Shown here one piece after another: positions 34,600 through 44,437 of a stretch of DNA of 64,000 nucleotides (position 1 is the first letter of the stretch; each line of letters opens with the position of its first letter). Below the pieces are notes generated by a model. It saw nothing but the letters and a program-made list of their open reading frames with translations. It searched no databases and was not told the DNA's origin. This stretch comes from Elymus sibiricus. Lineage: Eukaryota > Streptophyta > Magnoliopsida > Poales > Poaceae. A program made the position numbers and the translations under genes. The stretch is from contig CM077676.1 of NCBI GenBank assembly GCA_039707655.1, positions 189,220,936-189,284,935 on the forward strand. Direction: 5' to 3'.

Positions 34600-35262
34600 A
34601 TGGCTTCATCCGGTTCCATGACGAGGCCGCCGTGTGCTGACCGAGAGGACATGCCTACCAAGTGGGGGAACGCAACCTTGGACAAGGTGAAGGAGAAAAA
34701 TGTGAAAACCCCATCATGTTGGTGCGAAGATGTTTGCAAGGTGAAGGTGTCCACGGACCGGAAGAAGTCATGGACGGAAGGGAGAAGATTCTTTGTGTGT
34801 CCAAATTATGCACACGATCGTGCGCTTCCAACTAACGCCTACGACTTACCACTGGTATGTGAGCCAAGTTTGTCTTCTATGCTTTCATATACTCATATTT
34901 GTTTGAACTCCAACTTATATTTTACTAACAACAAACTTTTTTTTCTTATGTAGTCACCGCCTCCTCTTTGCAAGTACTTCACATGGATAGATCAAGATGT
35001 GCCCGAAGATGTTCAAAAGGACCAATATCGAGATTGTCTTAGGAGGCAACGGCTGTTCGAAGAAGCATTGCAAAGAGCCGAGGATGAAGAGCGTCGTCAG
35101 AAGGAGAAGATGGAGCGGAAGAAGCGCGAGGAGGAGAGGGCACGCAAAGGGAACGTTGCTCGTGGAGAGGAGAGGGCAAGAAAGCTTGCAAGGGCTCACG
35201 ATGCGCAAGAGGAAGATGAGGCACATGACAAGAAAGGGAAATGGCCTCGTACGACCCAATAG
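34600..35262 (+). CDS. GRF-type zinc-finger protein (two exons)
   Basis: Exons 34600-34854 and 34954-35262 give 187 residues without a stop. The intron is 99 bp (34855-34953) with donor GTATGT and acceptor TATGTAG, in phase 0. The GRF zinc finger uses C40, C42, C67 and C91 with the typical GRRFFVCPN and CKYFTWID blocks; the splice site lies between the third and fourth Cys. The C-terminal half is a charged coiled coil (EERRQKEKMERKKREEE). GRF fingers bind single-stranded nucleic acid in other proteins. Grass genomes hold many short genes of this kind, often near transposons, so it may be element cargo. The frame and splice sites are intact; a further 5' exon is possible because TTTGTAG sits just before the ATG. 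Confidence 0.7.
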
Positions 35263-35505
35263 GGACTTCACTTTCGCCTTGATTTGAGAAGTATGTCTTG
35301 CATTAGCGAACTATGTCATGAACTATGTGTTTAATTTGTGAAACTTTGTCCTGAACTATGTGTTTCGTTAGCGAACTATATCATGAACTATGTCGTAGAC
35401 CCTTGTTTATCATGAACTATGTTTTCAAATTTCTGAGTTATTTGTCCAAATTGTTGTGCATGACGTTCACTGCCAAAGAAATGGAGTATTCCTCTGTTTT
35501 TATGC

Positions 35506-35822
35506 CTACCGCCAAGGACTCTGGCGGTAGGTTAAGCAACCCTACCGCCGAGGTCCCTGGCGGTAGGGTAGGGGCGTTCCAGTTAAAACATTCTGAACCG
35601 GAAAAAACCAGTTTTTTCCGGTAGGGTTAGCTACCCTACCGCCGAGGTCCCTGGCGGTAGGGTAGCTACGGTTCTGAAGCGGCAAAAACCAGTTTTTTTC
35701 GGTAGGGTTAGCTACCCTACCGCCGAGGTCCCTAGTGGTAGGGTAGCTACGGTTCTGAAGCGGCAAAAACCAGTTTTTTCCGGTAGGGTTAGCTACCCTA
35801 CCGCCAAGGTTCCTGGCGGTAG
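35506..35822. repeat. Array of five 25-bp palindromes (CTACCGCC-N9-GGCGGTAG), array 1
   Basis: Copies at 35506-35530, 35542-35566, 35636-35660, 35717-35741 and 35798-35822. Each has 8-bp inverted arms around a 9-bp centre similar to gaggtccct. The last three sit in an 80-81 bp tandem unit that also contains cggcaaaaaccagtttttt. It lies about 245 bp after the GRF gene. Confidence 0.85.
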
Positions 35823-36070
35823 GTACCACTTCTGCTTGTATTTAAACTGGAGACCTCATATGCCAATCTTAAGCATACATGTTCTTTAAATGATTACATC
35901 AACAAATGATACATGTTAAAATACGAAGAACATGCATAAATGACATCACATCAATTCACTACATCAACAAATGACAAGTATTGAAAGTAGAATCGTAAGC
36001 ATAAACCGAATGACTTAGAGCATTGGTCCAAATGACAAGTATTCGAAGTAGAATCTTAAGCATAAATGTT

Positions 36071-36562
36071 TTACCTCGAGAAATAACCCCTAAAAAGTGT
36101 AATACGCTCAACTTGTGCACCACGCTTTGGATTAGACCTCAGTCGAATATCATTTGGTCCAGCCCAATGGATCATCGCACCCTTTACGTCGCGGAACCAC
36201 GCCCATCGAGCATGTCGGTTAGGATTCTCGGACACTCCTTGTTCGATTGCCCATCCAATAACCTGGCTGGGCCTTGACAAGTCCAGCTCATGGAATTCAT
36301 CAATGCTTGCGGAGAAACCTATCTCCATTGCCAAAGAGTGTTTACAATCATCTTCCTTCTCCTACACCTCATGAAGTATCTTCTCTTTTTCTTTCACAAG
36401 CTTTTTAGGGAAGTCACAAAACTGATACTTGTTGAAATCCCTCCTAACTGCGTTTGCCTCTTCACAACTCTTAATCCATTGTTGAAGCTCCCTCATCATA
36501 CTATGACGTCGATCTCCTTCACACTTCTCATATGCTATCTGCACACTCGACTTGTTTTCCAT
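36071..36562 (-). pseudogene. Unknown charged protein, copy 2
   Basis: One frame of about 163 codons from the ATG at 36562 to 36071, interrupted by a TAG near 36361. I do not recognise the family. Shared with copy 1 (36813-37259): RDFNKYQFC, KEKEKI, DEFHELDLSRPSQVIGW, RHARWAWF and a GP-D segment near the end. The start is preceded by TGTAG, a possible acceptor, as in copy 1. It is predicted soluble, with no signal peptide or membrane span. Confidence 0.5.
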
Positions 36563-36812
36563 CCTACATGAATGTTAGGTTAGGTAACTTCAAATGACAT
36601 ACACAAAAACATAACTTAAATCAAATGAAATACAACAAACACACAACATAGCTTACTTAAAATGACATACGACACGAAGTTCTCAAGGAGTTCAAATGAC
36701 AAAGGTTACATAAAACATAAGGAGGAGTTCAACTATAGTACAAAGCAAATGATAAAGGGTACATGCCATTATAGTTCAAATGACTCTACAACATCATGTA
36801 GTTCAACCCCTT

Positions 36813-37259
36813 TTATTCGGCCATCAACACAATAACTTTGTCGTACGGTCCCGGGTTGCAAAAAATGTCATCCCTTCTTTCAAGGACCCAAGCCCAACGA
36901 GAAGCTTGCCTCGGTATCGGCGATGATGGTTGCCTAACTAGCCAGTCAATGATCTGGCCAGGATTTTTCAAGTCCAGCTGACACAATTCATCCCTTGTTG
37001 CGCACAATGCAATTTGCCTCGAAAGATCACGTCTATGACATTTCTCGTTTCTCTTGAGCTTGTTTATCTTTTTCTCTTTATCTTCGATCACCTTCTCGTT
37101 ATCGTCGCACTTGCATACATAGTACTTTGAAAAGTCCCTTGAAGCCGCATTCAACGCATCGACGGACTCGACCCACGGCTTCATCTTTTCCTCAACGAGT
37201 TCGCGTTCACGCCTCGCCGCCGCCTCAGCAGAAGTCTCAAAGAAGACGATCGGTCCCAT
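36813..37259 (-). CDS. Unknown charged protein, copy 1
   Basis: A 148-codon intact frame (MGPIVFFETSAEAAARRERE...) ending in IVLMAE. It has an N-terminal amphipathic, Glu/Arg-rich helix. Next comes RDFSKYYVC, a Lys-rich segment, and then DELCQLDLKNPGQIIDWL and RWAWVLERRDDIFCNPGPYDK. It is a diverged tandem duplicate of 36071-36562 on the same strand. An upstream leader exon (37558-37730) with donor GTATAT and acceptor ATTGTAG ending at 37261 is plausible, so this looks like a real spliced gene rather than a chance frame. Both copies lie between the two palindrome arrays. No function can be assigned. Confidence 0.55.
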   Translation of the reverse strand: MGPIVFFETSAEAAARRERELVEEKMKPWVESVDALNAASRDFSKYYVCKCDDNEKVIEDKEKKINKLKRNEKCHRRDLSRQIALCATRDELCQLDLKNPGQIIDWLVRQPSSPIPRQASRWAWVLERRDDIFCNPGPYDKVIVLMAE

Positions 37260-37298
37260 CCTACAATTCGAGGGGTAACTATAACGGTCATCGTAGGC

Positions 37299-37362
37299 AT
37301 AACCTTACCCTAACCCTAACCATAACCTTAACCCTAACCCCTAACAAAACCACTAACCCTAG
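37299..37362. repeat. Degenerate CCCTAA-type telomere-like repeat in an intron
   Basis: About nine CCCTAAC/CCATAAC/CCTTAAC units in tandem within the presumed first intron (37261-37557) of copy 1. The unit is CCCTAA rather than the plant telomere CCCTAAA. Confidence 0.6.
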
Positions 37363-37557
37363 CACTAGATCTTGCTAGCCCCAACAATGCTAGTCACACA
37401 ATACATAGTCAAAGCACAAACATTACCCTAAATGCATCATATACATTGATTTCACCACAACAAAATCATGAACTAGGGTTTGCAACAAAGTGAGCAATGC
37501 AACCAAAATACATGATTCCAACCAACCAAAATGGGGGGGGGGGGGTGAGAGATATAC

Positions 37558-37730
37558 CTTGGGTGATGAAAGTGCTCCGGATCCACCGGACAAATCTCAA
37601 GCAAATGAGAGAGATTTGAGAGGGCCTTGTGTGAGGAGAAGAGGTGAGAAGAGGCCTTGAGCTCGAGGGAGTGAAGGAGATTGGGGGTGAATGGGTGGGT
37701 GGGGAAGCACAGCCCCCACCCCCACCACCT
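37558..37730 (-). other. Presumed 5' leader exon of unknown gene copy 1
   Basis: The minus strand is C/T-rich and ends in CACCCAAG followed by GTATAT at 37557, a good donor. It joins to the acceptor just before the ATG at 37259, leaving an intron of 297 bp. Its 5' limit is a guess. Confidence 0.4.
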
Positions 37731-37748
37731 TATCCTCTATACAGGGGC

Positions 37749-37912
37749 CTACCACCGAGGTCCTTGGCGGTAGGCTAGAGCACCCTACCGTCAAGGTCAT
37801 TGGCGGTAGGTCTCTTTGCCACGTAGGCTGCCATTAACGGCCGTCACAGGCCTACCGCCAGACCCCCTGGCGGTAGGGTGTGGTCGGCTACCGCCGGACC
37901 GGGTGGCGGTAG
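37749..37912. repeat. Array of four 25-bp palindromes, array 2
   Basis: Copies at 37749-37773, 37785-37809, 37852-37876 and 37888-37912, all exactly 25 bp with CTACC(G/A)(C/T)C arms against GGCGGTAG. The centres vary (gaggtcctt, aaggtcatt, agacccccт-like, ggaccgggt). It lies just upstream of the leader of unknown gene copy 1. Confidence 0.85.
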
Positions 37913-37918
37913 CAAAAG

Positions 37919-38371
37919 GGTCAGATCCCAATTTTTTTTGAGACCTGGGTCAGATCCGGCTAAACTACACCAAAAGGGTCAAAACACAAAATTTAGCCTC
38001 TCATGTGTCATGCCGAATATGAACCAAGAAAATGAGTGAAGGATACTGCCAGTGAAGCGAAGCACATGTCACTAAGTGAGGTTGTCATCGACAAGTGACT
38101 TTCTTTCTTTAGAAATAGGCACAAGCAGTGCCCGACTTTGAATTAATAAAGCCAACAACGGCAAGGATCGACAAGCGACTTGTGATTGAAACTCAGGTGC
38201 ATGTCGCCGTATGGTCCAAGTTGCTGCTCTGCTCTCAGTGGAAGAGAAAATGTTTCGTTAGCCATTTTGTATCTAGCAAAATTGTAAGGTAGAAACTGTA
38301 AAAGATCCTGGATTCTCCATTTAATTTGAAAAAAGTGATTCTTGTTCGTAGAACATCAACAGAGAGAGAAA
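37919..38371. other. Intergenic stretch, nothing recognised
   Basis: Contains two short direct repeats of aaaagggtca (37914 and 37971) and no coding signal. The right edge of the palindrome-flanked block must lie here or nearby but shows no clear terminal repeat. Confidence 0.4.
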
Positions 38372-38416
38372 AGCCGACTATCGGATTTGAACCGATGACC
38401 CTCGCATTACAGATGC
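38372..38416 (-). pseudogene. 3' half of a plastid-like tRNA-Thr(UGU)
   Basis: The minus strand contains anticodon loop TCTGTAA, the anticodon-stem 3' side, variable loop, a complete T arm (ATCGGTTCAAATCCGAT) and acceptor end GTCGGCT. The D arm and 5' half are absent. It resembles chloroplast trnT-UGU, so it is probably a plastid DNA fragment in the nucleus. It cannot fold as a functional tRNA. Confidence 0.6.
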
Positions 38417-38516
38417 AACCCTTCCTTGGTTTCTGTTTTCTTATTTGGGATCTTGCTTTTCATGATTCTCATCTCTACAACTCATGCTCGGAGATGCTAT
38501 TAGAGTGAAAAAATAG

Positions 38517-39287
38517 CCGTTGTCTATCAAGCAAAGTCAAGAATCGGCTGCCCATTTCCTTTTCCAATGTCGCTTCACTCTTCGTGTTTGGAACGATATT
38601 CTTCCGTGGCTTGGCATGCAACATATCAACACGGCTACTTGGACGACGAGGGTCTCGGTGAGGGATTGTTGGACCGGTAACATCCACATTCGGTATGGAT
38701 CTCCGATCTCCCAAGGCGCTGGCCACATTGATGACGCTCATCTCATGGGAGATTTGGTCGGAACACAATGCTAGAGTCTTCCGTAACATGGCCGTCCATT
38801 CGATGGTTCTTATTTTAAAGAAGTGTCTCCTTGGGCTGTGACAGGGGCCAATCATTTGGGTACTGTAATGCCGCGAGACTAGTCCTTTTCTTTTCTCGCC
38901 CATCCATTCGATGGTTCTTATTACCAAGATTAAAAAAGTGTCGCTTTGGGCCGTGACAGGGGCCAATCATTTGGGTACTGTAATGCCGCGAGACTAGTCC
39001 TTTTCTTTTCTCGTCCGTCCATTCGATGGTTCTTATTACCAAGATTAAAAAAGTGTCTCTTTTGGGCTGTGATAGGGGCCAATCATTTGGGTACTGTAAT
39101 TCCTTTTCTTTTCTCGCCGCTCCGTGGCTTTGTCCTGAACTTCTTCCTTAATCAATGAAATGATAAATCTTTTGCCTTGTTTCAAAATAAATAAAAAAGG
39201 AGCGGCTTTGTCCTAAACTTCTTCCTTAGTTAATGAAATGATAAATCTTTTGCCTTGTTTTAAAAAAAATAAAAAAACAAAGCACCC
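38517..39287 (+). mobile_element. LINE 3' end with zinc-binding RT tail and triplicated terminus
   Basis: The frame from about 38520 (QESAAHFLFQCRFTLRVWND) matches the zf-RVT region at the C-terminus of plant LINE reverse transcriptases. After a frameshift it continues as LISWEIWSEHNARVFR. A segment covering the last codons and 3' UTR is present three times (38795-38902, 38903-39017, 39018-39121). A tail unit ending in A-rich sequence occurs twice (39112-39197 and 39200-39285). The rest of the LINE is missing, as usual for 5'-truncated insertions. Confidence 0.75.
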
Positions 39288-39374
39288 TGATCATACCAAA
39301 GGCAACCCGATCATTGTATATAACATCTCTCTCTCTCTCTGGCAAACATTTCCCATCTATCTATTATATACTTA

Positions 39375-39405
39375 CTAGTACAAATGCCCGTGCGTTGCAC
39401 CGGGC
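39375..39405 (-). mobile_element. Helitron 3' terminus (minus orientation)
   Basis: On the minus strand a hairpin (GCCCGGTGC...GCACGGGC, 39386-39405) is followed ten bases later by CTAG (39375-39378) and a flanking T. This is the standard Helitron 3' structure. The 5' end lies to the right and was not located. Confidence 0.7.
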
Positions 39406-39410
39406 GAAAA

Positions 39411-41738
39411 AAGAGGCACAATCAGCTTTATACTCCATTGTGCACTATTTTATATATCCAATTTTAATTAACATCGATAATAAGATAAAACCGATTATTG
39501 CTTTTTGTAGAATCAAGTTAGGACATGAAGAAGCCAACTTAGCGTTCTTCATCACATGCAAGAGCAGTTTTGCATGGAATATTTTGTCAATCCTTTTTTT
39601 TTACTTCGCAAAAAAAATCCTTTTTTTGGCTTTTCTGGAAAACACGAGAATTTCCTTATTTTTAATCGAAGTTAAGGTTTACATAAAAATGGAACACTTC
39701 TTTAAGAATCTCAAACGTTTATGAAAATTAGAATATTTCTCTAGAAAAACAAAAAAATTAACAAATATTTTTTCTTTAAAGAATGTTTTGGTTTTGTTGT
39801 ACATTTCTAAATGACTTTTTTTTAGTAAAAATGATTTTTTTGGATTTTTTGGATTTTTAAAAAAAGTGTAAACATATTTATTTGAAACAAAAATAGTGTG
39901 AACATGTGTAAAACTGTGAATTTTTTTAAACTAATTTCTTCAGTAAACAAATTAAACCGGTCACATGCAAGGTCGGGTCCTCTACTCTACATATAGTTAT
40001 AAATCGAAAGAATTGATCTTAAAATTACTAAGTAAAAGCAGTATCACAATAAGAGTATTACAAATGCCCGTGCGTTGCAACCGGAGAGAAAATTAATGTG
40101 TTCATCAAAATATCTACCAGTGTGGCACACCAGCATAAAAACGGTCAACTCGATGGTAGCATGGAGGCACACACCAAGGTCTAGCACAAATGCATATCAG
40201 TCATACATGAAGAACCATGCTGCACACACGATACCCTTCTTGTACGATTTTCATAGCTCAGTTATGATCATATCATTCAAATCATAATACATGAAAAGAC
40301 TTGTGCGTGGGATTACAAGCACATATATTTGAGTTACTCGACCATCCTAGGCACAAAAATTTTGGTGCATGCCAAACTGGAGCATCTCAGGCACAACATA
40401 GATATACATACATATCAAGTTTACACATAACATGACATGATTATTTTTAGTCCATGACCAGCAAGACTGACAATGAAGGTGATCACCATTGAACACGCAT
40501 TGATGTCAAAATTTGCATCAACTTATGGTTTCTTGGCGTACATGATATAAAAGTTCTAGCCTCTACCTCCAGTTGTAGTGCTTCTTGCTGGGAAGAATCA
40601 CACTAAAACAAACTGACTTGTATTTGTTTTAGTATATGTTCAGAAAACATGCCCTTCAGTCTTGCAAGAACAACTCAGCATCAAATCTCATCTTCATTGG
40701 TTGAAACAAACTTAGCAACCACTTCAGCTAACATAGTACCTTCAGCTTCAGCTAACATAGTACCTTCACATTTACATTGGTGTGTAAAAGAACTTCACCG
40801 TCAGCTAAGATAGTTTCTCTGCATAAACCAAGGCCTTGAGAGGTGTGTTACTTACAAGGAACTTCCTTCCTGGTAAAGGATTCAAGTAATAACATTAGAA
40901 TTGGGTTCACTGTTCTCTTTCACATAAATTTGAAGCTTGGAAATTTACTTTATCAAGGACATACGTACTGTTGCTTGTTGCCAACTGGCACTGGTTACCA
41001 GCAGCCCGTACAAGGAAGATGATGCCTTTGTAACCTTCGGATTGTTCTGCTAAAACAAGCTTTATGGAGAATAACGTAAACTGTTTACGAGACCAAGTGT
41101 TATGAGACGAAAGTAAATTAGAACTATAATACCAGCAGCTTAACTACCTGAATATCGTGTTGCGAACTTGTGAAATAAAGCTGCTGAACCGCAGTAGCTA
41201 CGTAGGACCAGATAAAGGAATAATCATAATAAGCACAAAATCATCCCATATGAAAATGAATCCCGAATCCAGATGGAGCTCCAGTTGACAGCGACTTGGA
41301 GCTAAGATCATCAACCAGATAAAAGAATAATCATATAATCAAGCACATGTTAAGTTTAATGTTTTGACAGCAAGCAGCACACACAAAATTAAGAAGCGCA
41401 TGATTTTTGAACAAAGTAGCAACAACAGGATTTATTTACAATAAATAGGAATATCCAGGTTTTGATTCGATAGGGCGCAATTAACAAAATAGCATTGTGC
41501 AGCACACTTTTAGAACTCACCGGGCCAATTTTCAGAAGCATGTATATTTTTCTTGTGATCTTAGTTTGGGAAAGCTTGAATTACTTCACGCATACCAAAA
41601 ATAGCAGAGTCATCTTAGTTTATGTAAGCTTGAATACTATGCACACACTTAACTAAGTAGGACGTGGCATCTCACGAAACCTACATGTCCTGTAGTAGCA
41701 ATCACTAAGCTGCCCTTTTTTTAGCTCAATTCAATTAC
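39411..41738. other. Probable Helitron body, no gene recognised
   Basis: AT-rich DNA. A second, partly degraded Helitron 3' motif lies at 40057-40085 (hairpin present, CTAG replaced by ATTA). A short tandem duplication of a cttcagctaacatagtacc unit occurs at 40724-40770. No rolling-circle replicase or helicase domain is visible in any frame. Confidence 0.45.
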
Positions 41739-41781
41739 CACTTGCATCAGTTGTCACGAAACATGACTGTGGAAGGACTTG
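41739..41781 (-). pseudogene. Captured gene fragment, exon 3
   Basis: Follows acceptor TTTGCAG and ends at donor GTAATT. In phase with exon 2 it reads A S P S T V M F R D N then TGA. The stop may be a decayed CGA codon. Confidence 0.4.
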
Positions 41782-41919
41782 CTGCAAATTAGAACAAACT
41801 CCTTTTATGTAGAAGCAGTCAATCATGTCTAAAAAATCTGGAAACAGCTAGCAGGCTACTGACAAATATGGCACTATTACTGCACATATCTGAATGCAAA
41901 TTACAGTACGAGGCTTAAC

Positions 41920-42005
41920 CTGTGAAGCTGGTCATTCGTCCTTGTTGCTGTAATTGCACAACTCCACATTTCAATTCTTTTATGTCAGCAAGCAACCCAA
42001 CGAAC
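41920..42005 (-). pseudogene. Captured gene fragment, exon 2
   Basis: 86 bp between acceptor CTGCAG and donor GTTAAG. Phase 2 joining with exon 1 gives AG+G = Arg, then 28 codons (FVGLLADIKELKCGVV and QLQQQGRMTSFT). The match of both splice phases on both sides is strong evidence that this derives from a real spliced gene. Product not recognised. Confidence 0.55.
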
Positions 42006-42232
42006 CTGCAGTAGGAAGATTAGCAGCCACATGCAGCAAGTCAGGAGTCGTGTATGAGTAAATCAGTGAATGGAGAAAAGATGAAATCCAGAACATAAGC
42101 GGGAAGAAAATCAGATCCTTTTTACATCAAATCAAGGCCTAGAAACGTGTTGAAACATATCGCTGGGGCTTTATGTTTTCCAGATCAAAGAAGCAAACCA
42201 TCTAGTTTTAATGAGGAGAGTGATTAGCCTAC

Positions 42233-42471
42233 CTCCAATCATCAGGGACGTGCAGATCTGAGTAGGGGGCGCCAAACCAACTCATCAGACGCCCACAACC
42301 GCACGCCTTGGGAGAGCTCGATCCGGAGGAACCAGCCCGCACTGATCCTCGCCGCCTCAACAGGAGCTCGTCTCCCTGCCCGTCGGACGGGTACCGGGGT
42401 CGCCACCGCCGGCGACTGCCGCCCTCACCTTGTGCCCCTTCTCCTCTTTTCTTCCTCTCTCCCTCACGCAC
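42233..42471 (-). pseudogene. Captured gene fragment, exon 1
   Basis: The open frame from 42471 is Arg/Gly-rich, then GRLMSWFGAPYSDLHVPDDW, ending at donor GGAG|GTAGGC. The true start may be the ATG of MSWFGAP. The GC-rich sequence upstream (42480-42840) resembles a 5' UTR or promoter. The fragment lies between Helitron termini in the same orientation, consistent with capture. I do not recognise the parent gene. Confidence 0.5.
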
Positions 42472-42978
42472 TGTCTCTCTCTCTTTCTCTGGATTAGCAG
42501 GACATCGTCGTCACCGGAGCAAGACGCCGCACCCGTCGCCGCCCCTCTCCCTCCCCGCCGACTCCTCCTCAGCCTCCACCCTCGTCGCCCCTGTCCCTCC
42601 CCATCACCGCTCCCGCCCTCTCCCTCCCCGTCCCTGCCCCCACCCCTCTTCTCCACGCCCAGCATCCGCTTCCGCTTCGCGGAGCGCAGCCACCGGACCG
42701 CCGCGTACGAGGAGCAGCACAGGCGCGGGGGCTTTGCCCGGAGGACGCAAACGGTCGGCGACGAGGGGAGGAGGAGAAGGGGGGAGGGGCGGATGCTGCC
42801 GCAGGCGAGATGCGCCGGAGTGGCAGGGCCGGAGTGACGCTTCCCAGCGGCCTTTTTAAAAAACCGAAACGTTTTTCCACTTACTATAGGACTGCGGGTT
42901 AAATTCGAAACAACACAGGGGCTTTTTTGCAAAATCGCTGACGACGTACGACCAGAAGTTCTCGACGCTTTATTTTTA

Positions 42979-43010
42979 CTAGCACAAATGCCCGTGCGTT
43001 GCAACGGAGA
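42979..43010 (-). mobile_element. Helitron 3' terminus (minus orientation)
   Basis: On the minus strand the hairpin CCGTTGCAACGCACGGG precedes CTAG (42979-42982) and a flanking T. It has the same family signature as 39375-39405. The 5' end lies to the right and is not defined. Confidence 0.65.
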
Positions 43011-43817
43011 GAAAAATAGCTTTGATCATCATGCAGAATGCTTACAAAATAACATATGCTATGGATCAGGCTTTCTATAACATATGCAAAAACACGGTGC
43101 AAACATTCAATCCTCTTATCAGGTGGGTGAATTCAGGTGTAAATAGTATGTGTCAGTGGCAATGTTTAACCCACATCTGCATCATGAAGTAACATACAAC
43201 AACCTAGTAACTGGTCACAAGCAAATCACCACCGAGAACAATTCAAGTACGCTCTAGCCACTTTTTAGCTACAGAGGTTGAATCCCCACCTTTGTGAAAA
43301 AAATCATTTGATATAGCACCCATTTTATTATATAAAAAGTAACAATCTCAGCTCTGGTTCCTACTCTAAACCATTTTAATTACAGAGTTTTATACGACAA
43401 CAACTTATTCCTACTCTCGAAGTTTCTCCGCGTCCTAAATGTTCTGAACTGGGAAAGCAAGAACTCAGATCGAACAAAAAGAGACATATATTCTTCAAAC
43501 AGAAATTTGAGGTGCTTCGCATTAATCCATAAAGAAAAAGAGCAGCAATTTAACAACCATATGAAGGCACCGCCCACAACTTGCTCAAGCTACTGTATAG
43601 TGTGCATTGTTCTGGAGGCCATGATTCACCCACAGAAGAATCCCCGACCTTTCTGGCCCCAAAATCGGACAGAATATTATGCACAGAATTATCCAAATTG
43701 CTACAAAAAGCTACCGGCCAACAACAAGAACAAAAAAAGTAAGTAATGATGGTCGATGGTAGATAGGAACAAGAACAATGCAACATTCCTGAATTACCAT
43801 TACAACCCCTCAAAGTA

Positions 43818-43818
<1 letters not shown>
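43011..43818. other. Helitron-like interior, nothing recognised
   Basis: AT-rich, with only short frames and no domain. It lies between the Helitron terminus and the ATT microsatellite. Confidence 0.4.

Positions 43819-43851
<33 letters not shown>
43819..43851. repeat. (ATT)n microsatellite
   Basis: About eleven uninterrupted ATT units, followed by an A/T-rich imperfect extension to about 43878. Confidence 0.95.
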
Positions 43852-43853
<2 letters not shown>

Positions 43854-44364
43854 AAAATTATTATATTATTATATTAGTAGAGAAGTAGAGATAAGACAAG
43901 AGGCAAACAAGCTATCCCATTTATCCACATATGTTAATATTATTTGCACCGTTTGATTTGAAAATAATGGCCGAGATTAAAAGTTTTTACGTATAACATG
44001 CTAACATATATTTATCAGCTTATTGGACCATGTTGTCACGTCTACGCAACATCTTTTTTTTTTTGAGTGGAATCTATGCAACATCTAGGAAACGTAATCA
44101 TCTAGATGTAACTAAGGAGTTTAGGAAAGAATAGCCAGCTTTGAAAGAAAAAGGAAGAATAGCCAGGACCACACGTAAAAAATAAACTGTCCGGACCACG
44201 TACGCCTATGATTTAGAGATTAAGGCTTCACAAAAAAAAAAAAAAAACAAGGCAAGTGTATGTATCATGTACGGAGACAAATAACTCCAACCCATTTTTC
44301 TTTTTCTTTTTGAGAATCAATTCCAACCCATGTTTGTCTTCTGTGATATTCACAAACCTTTTGA

Positions 44365-44368
<4 letters not shown>

Positions 44369-44434
<66 letters not shown>
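44369..44434. repeat. (TA)33 microsatellite
   Basis: 66 bp of perfect TA dinucleotides, directly beside the MITE at 44438. Likely hypervariable. Confidence 0.95.

Positions 44435-44437
<3 letters not shown>

Noticed and set aside
37299..37362. True telomeric DNA
   Set aside because: Unit is CCCTAA and degenerate, not plant CCCTAAA, and it lies within an intron-like segment.
35506..37912. CRISPR array
   Set aside because: The palindromic repeats are irregularly spaced, the spacers between them are themselves repeated, and the setting is a plant genome.
38326..38508. Small ORF containing GFEPMTLALQMQP
   Set aside because: It is the opposite-strand reading of the tRNA-Thr fragment; such peptides are a common artefact of translating tRNA sequence.
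42308..42859. 183-residue plus-strand ORF rich in Pro, Ser and Arg
   Set aside because: Low-complexity frame in GC-rich sequence; the other strand holds an exon with good splice sites and motif-like content.
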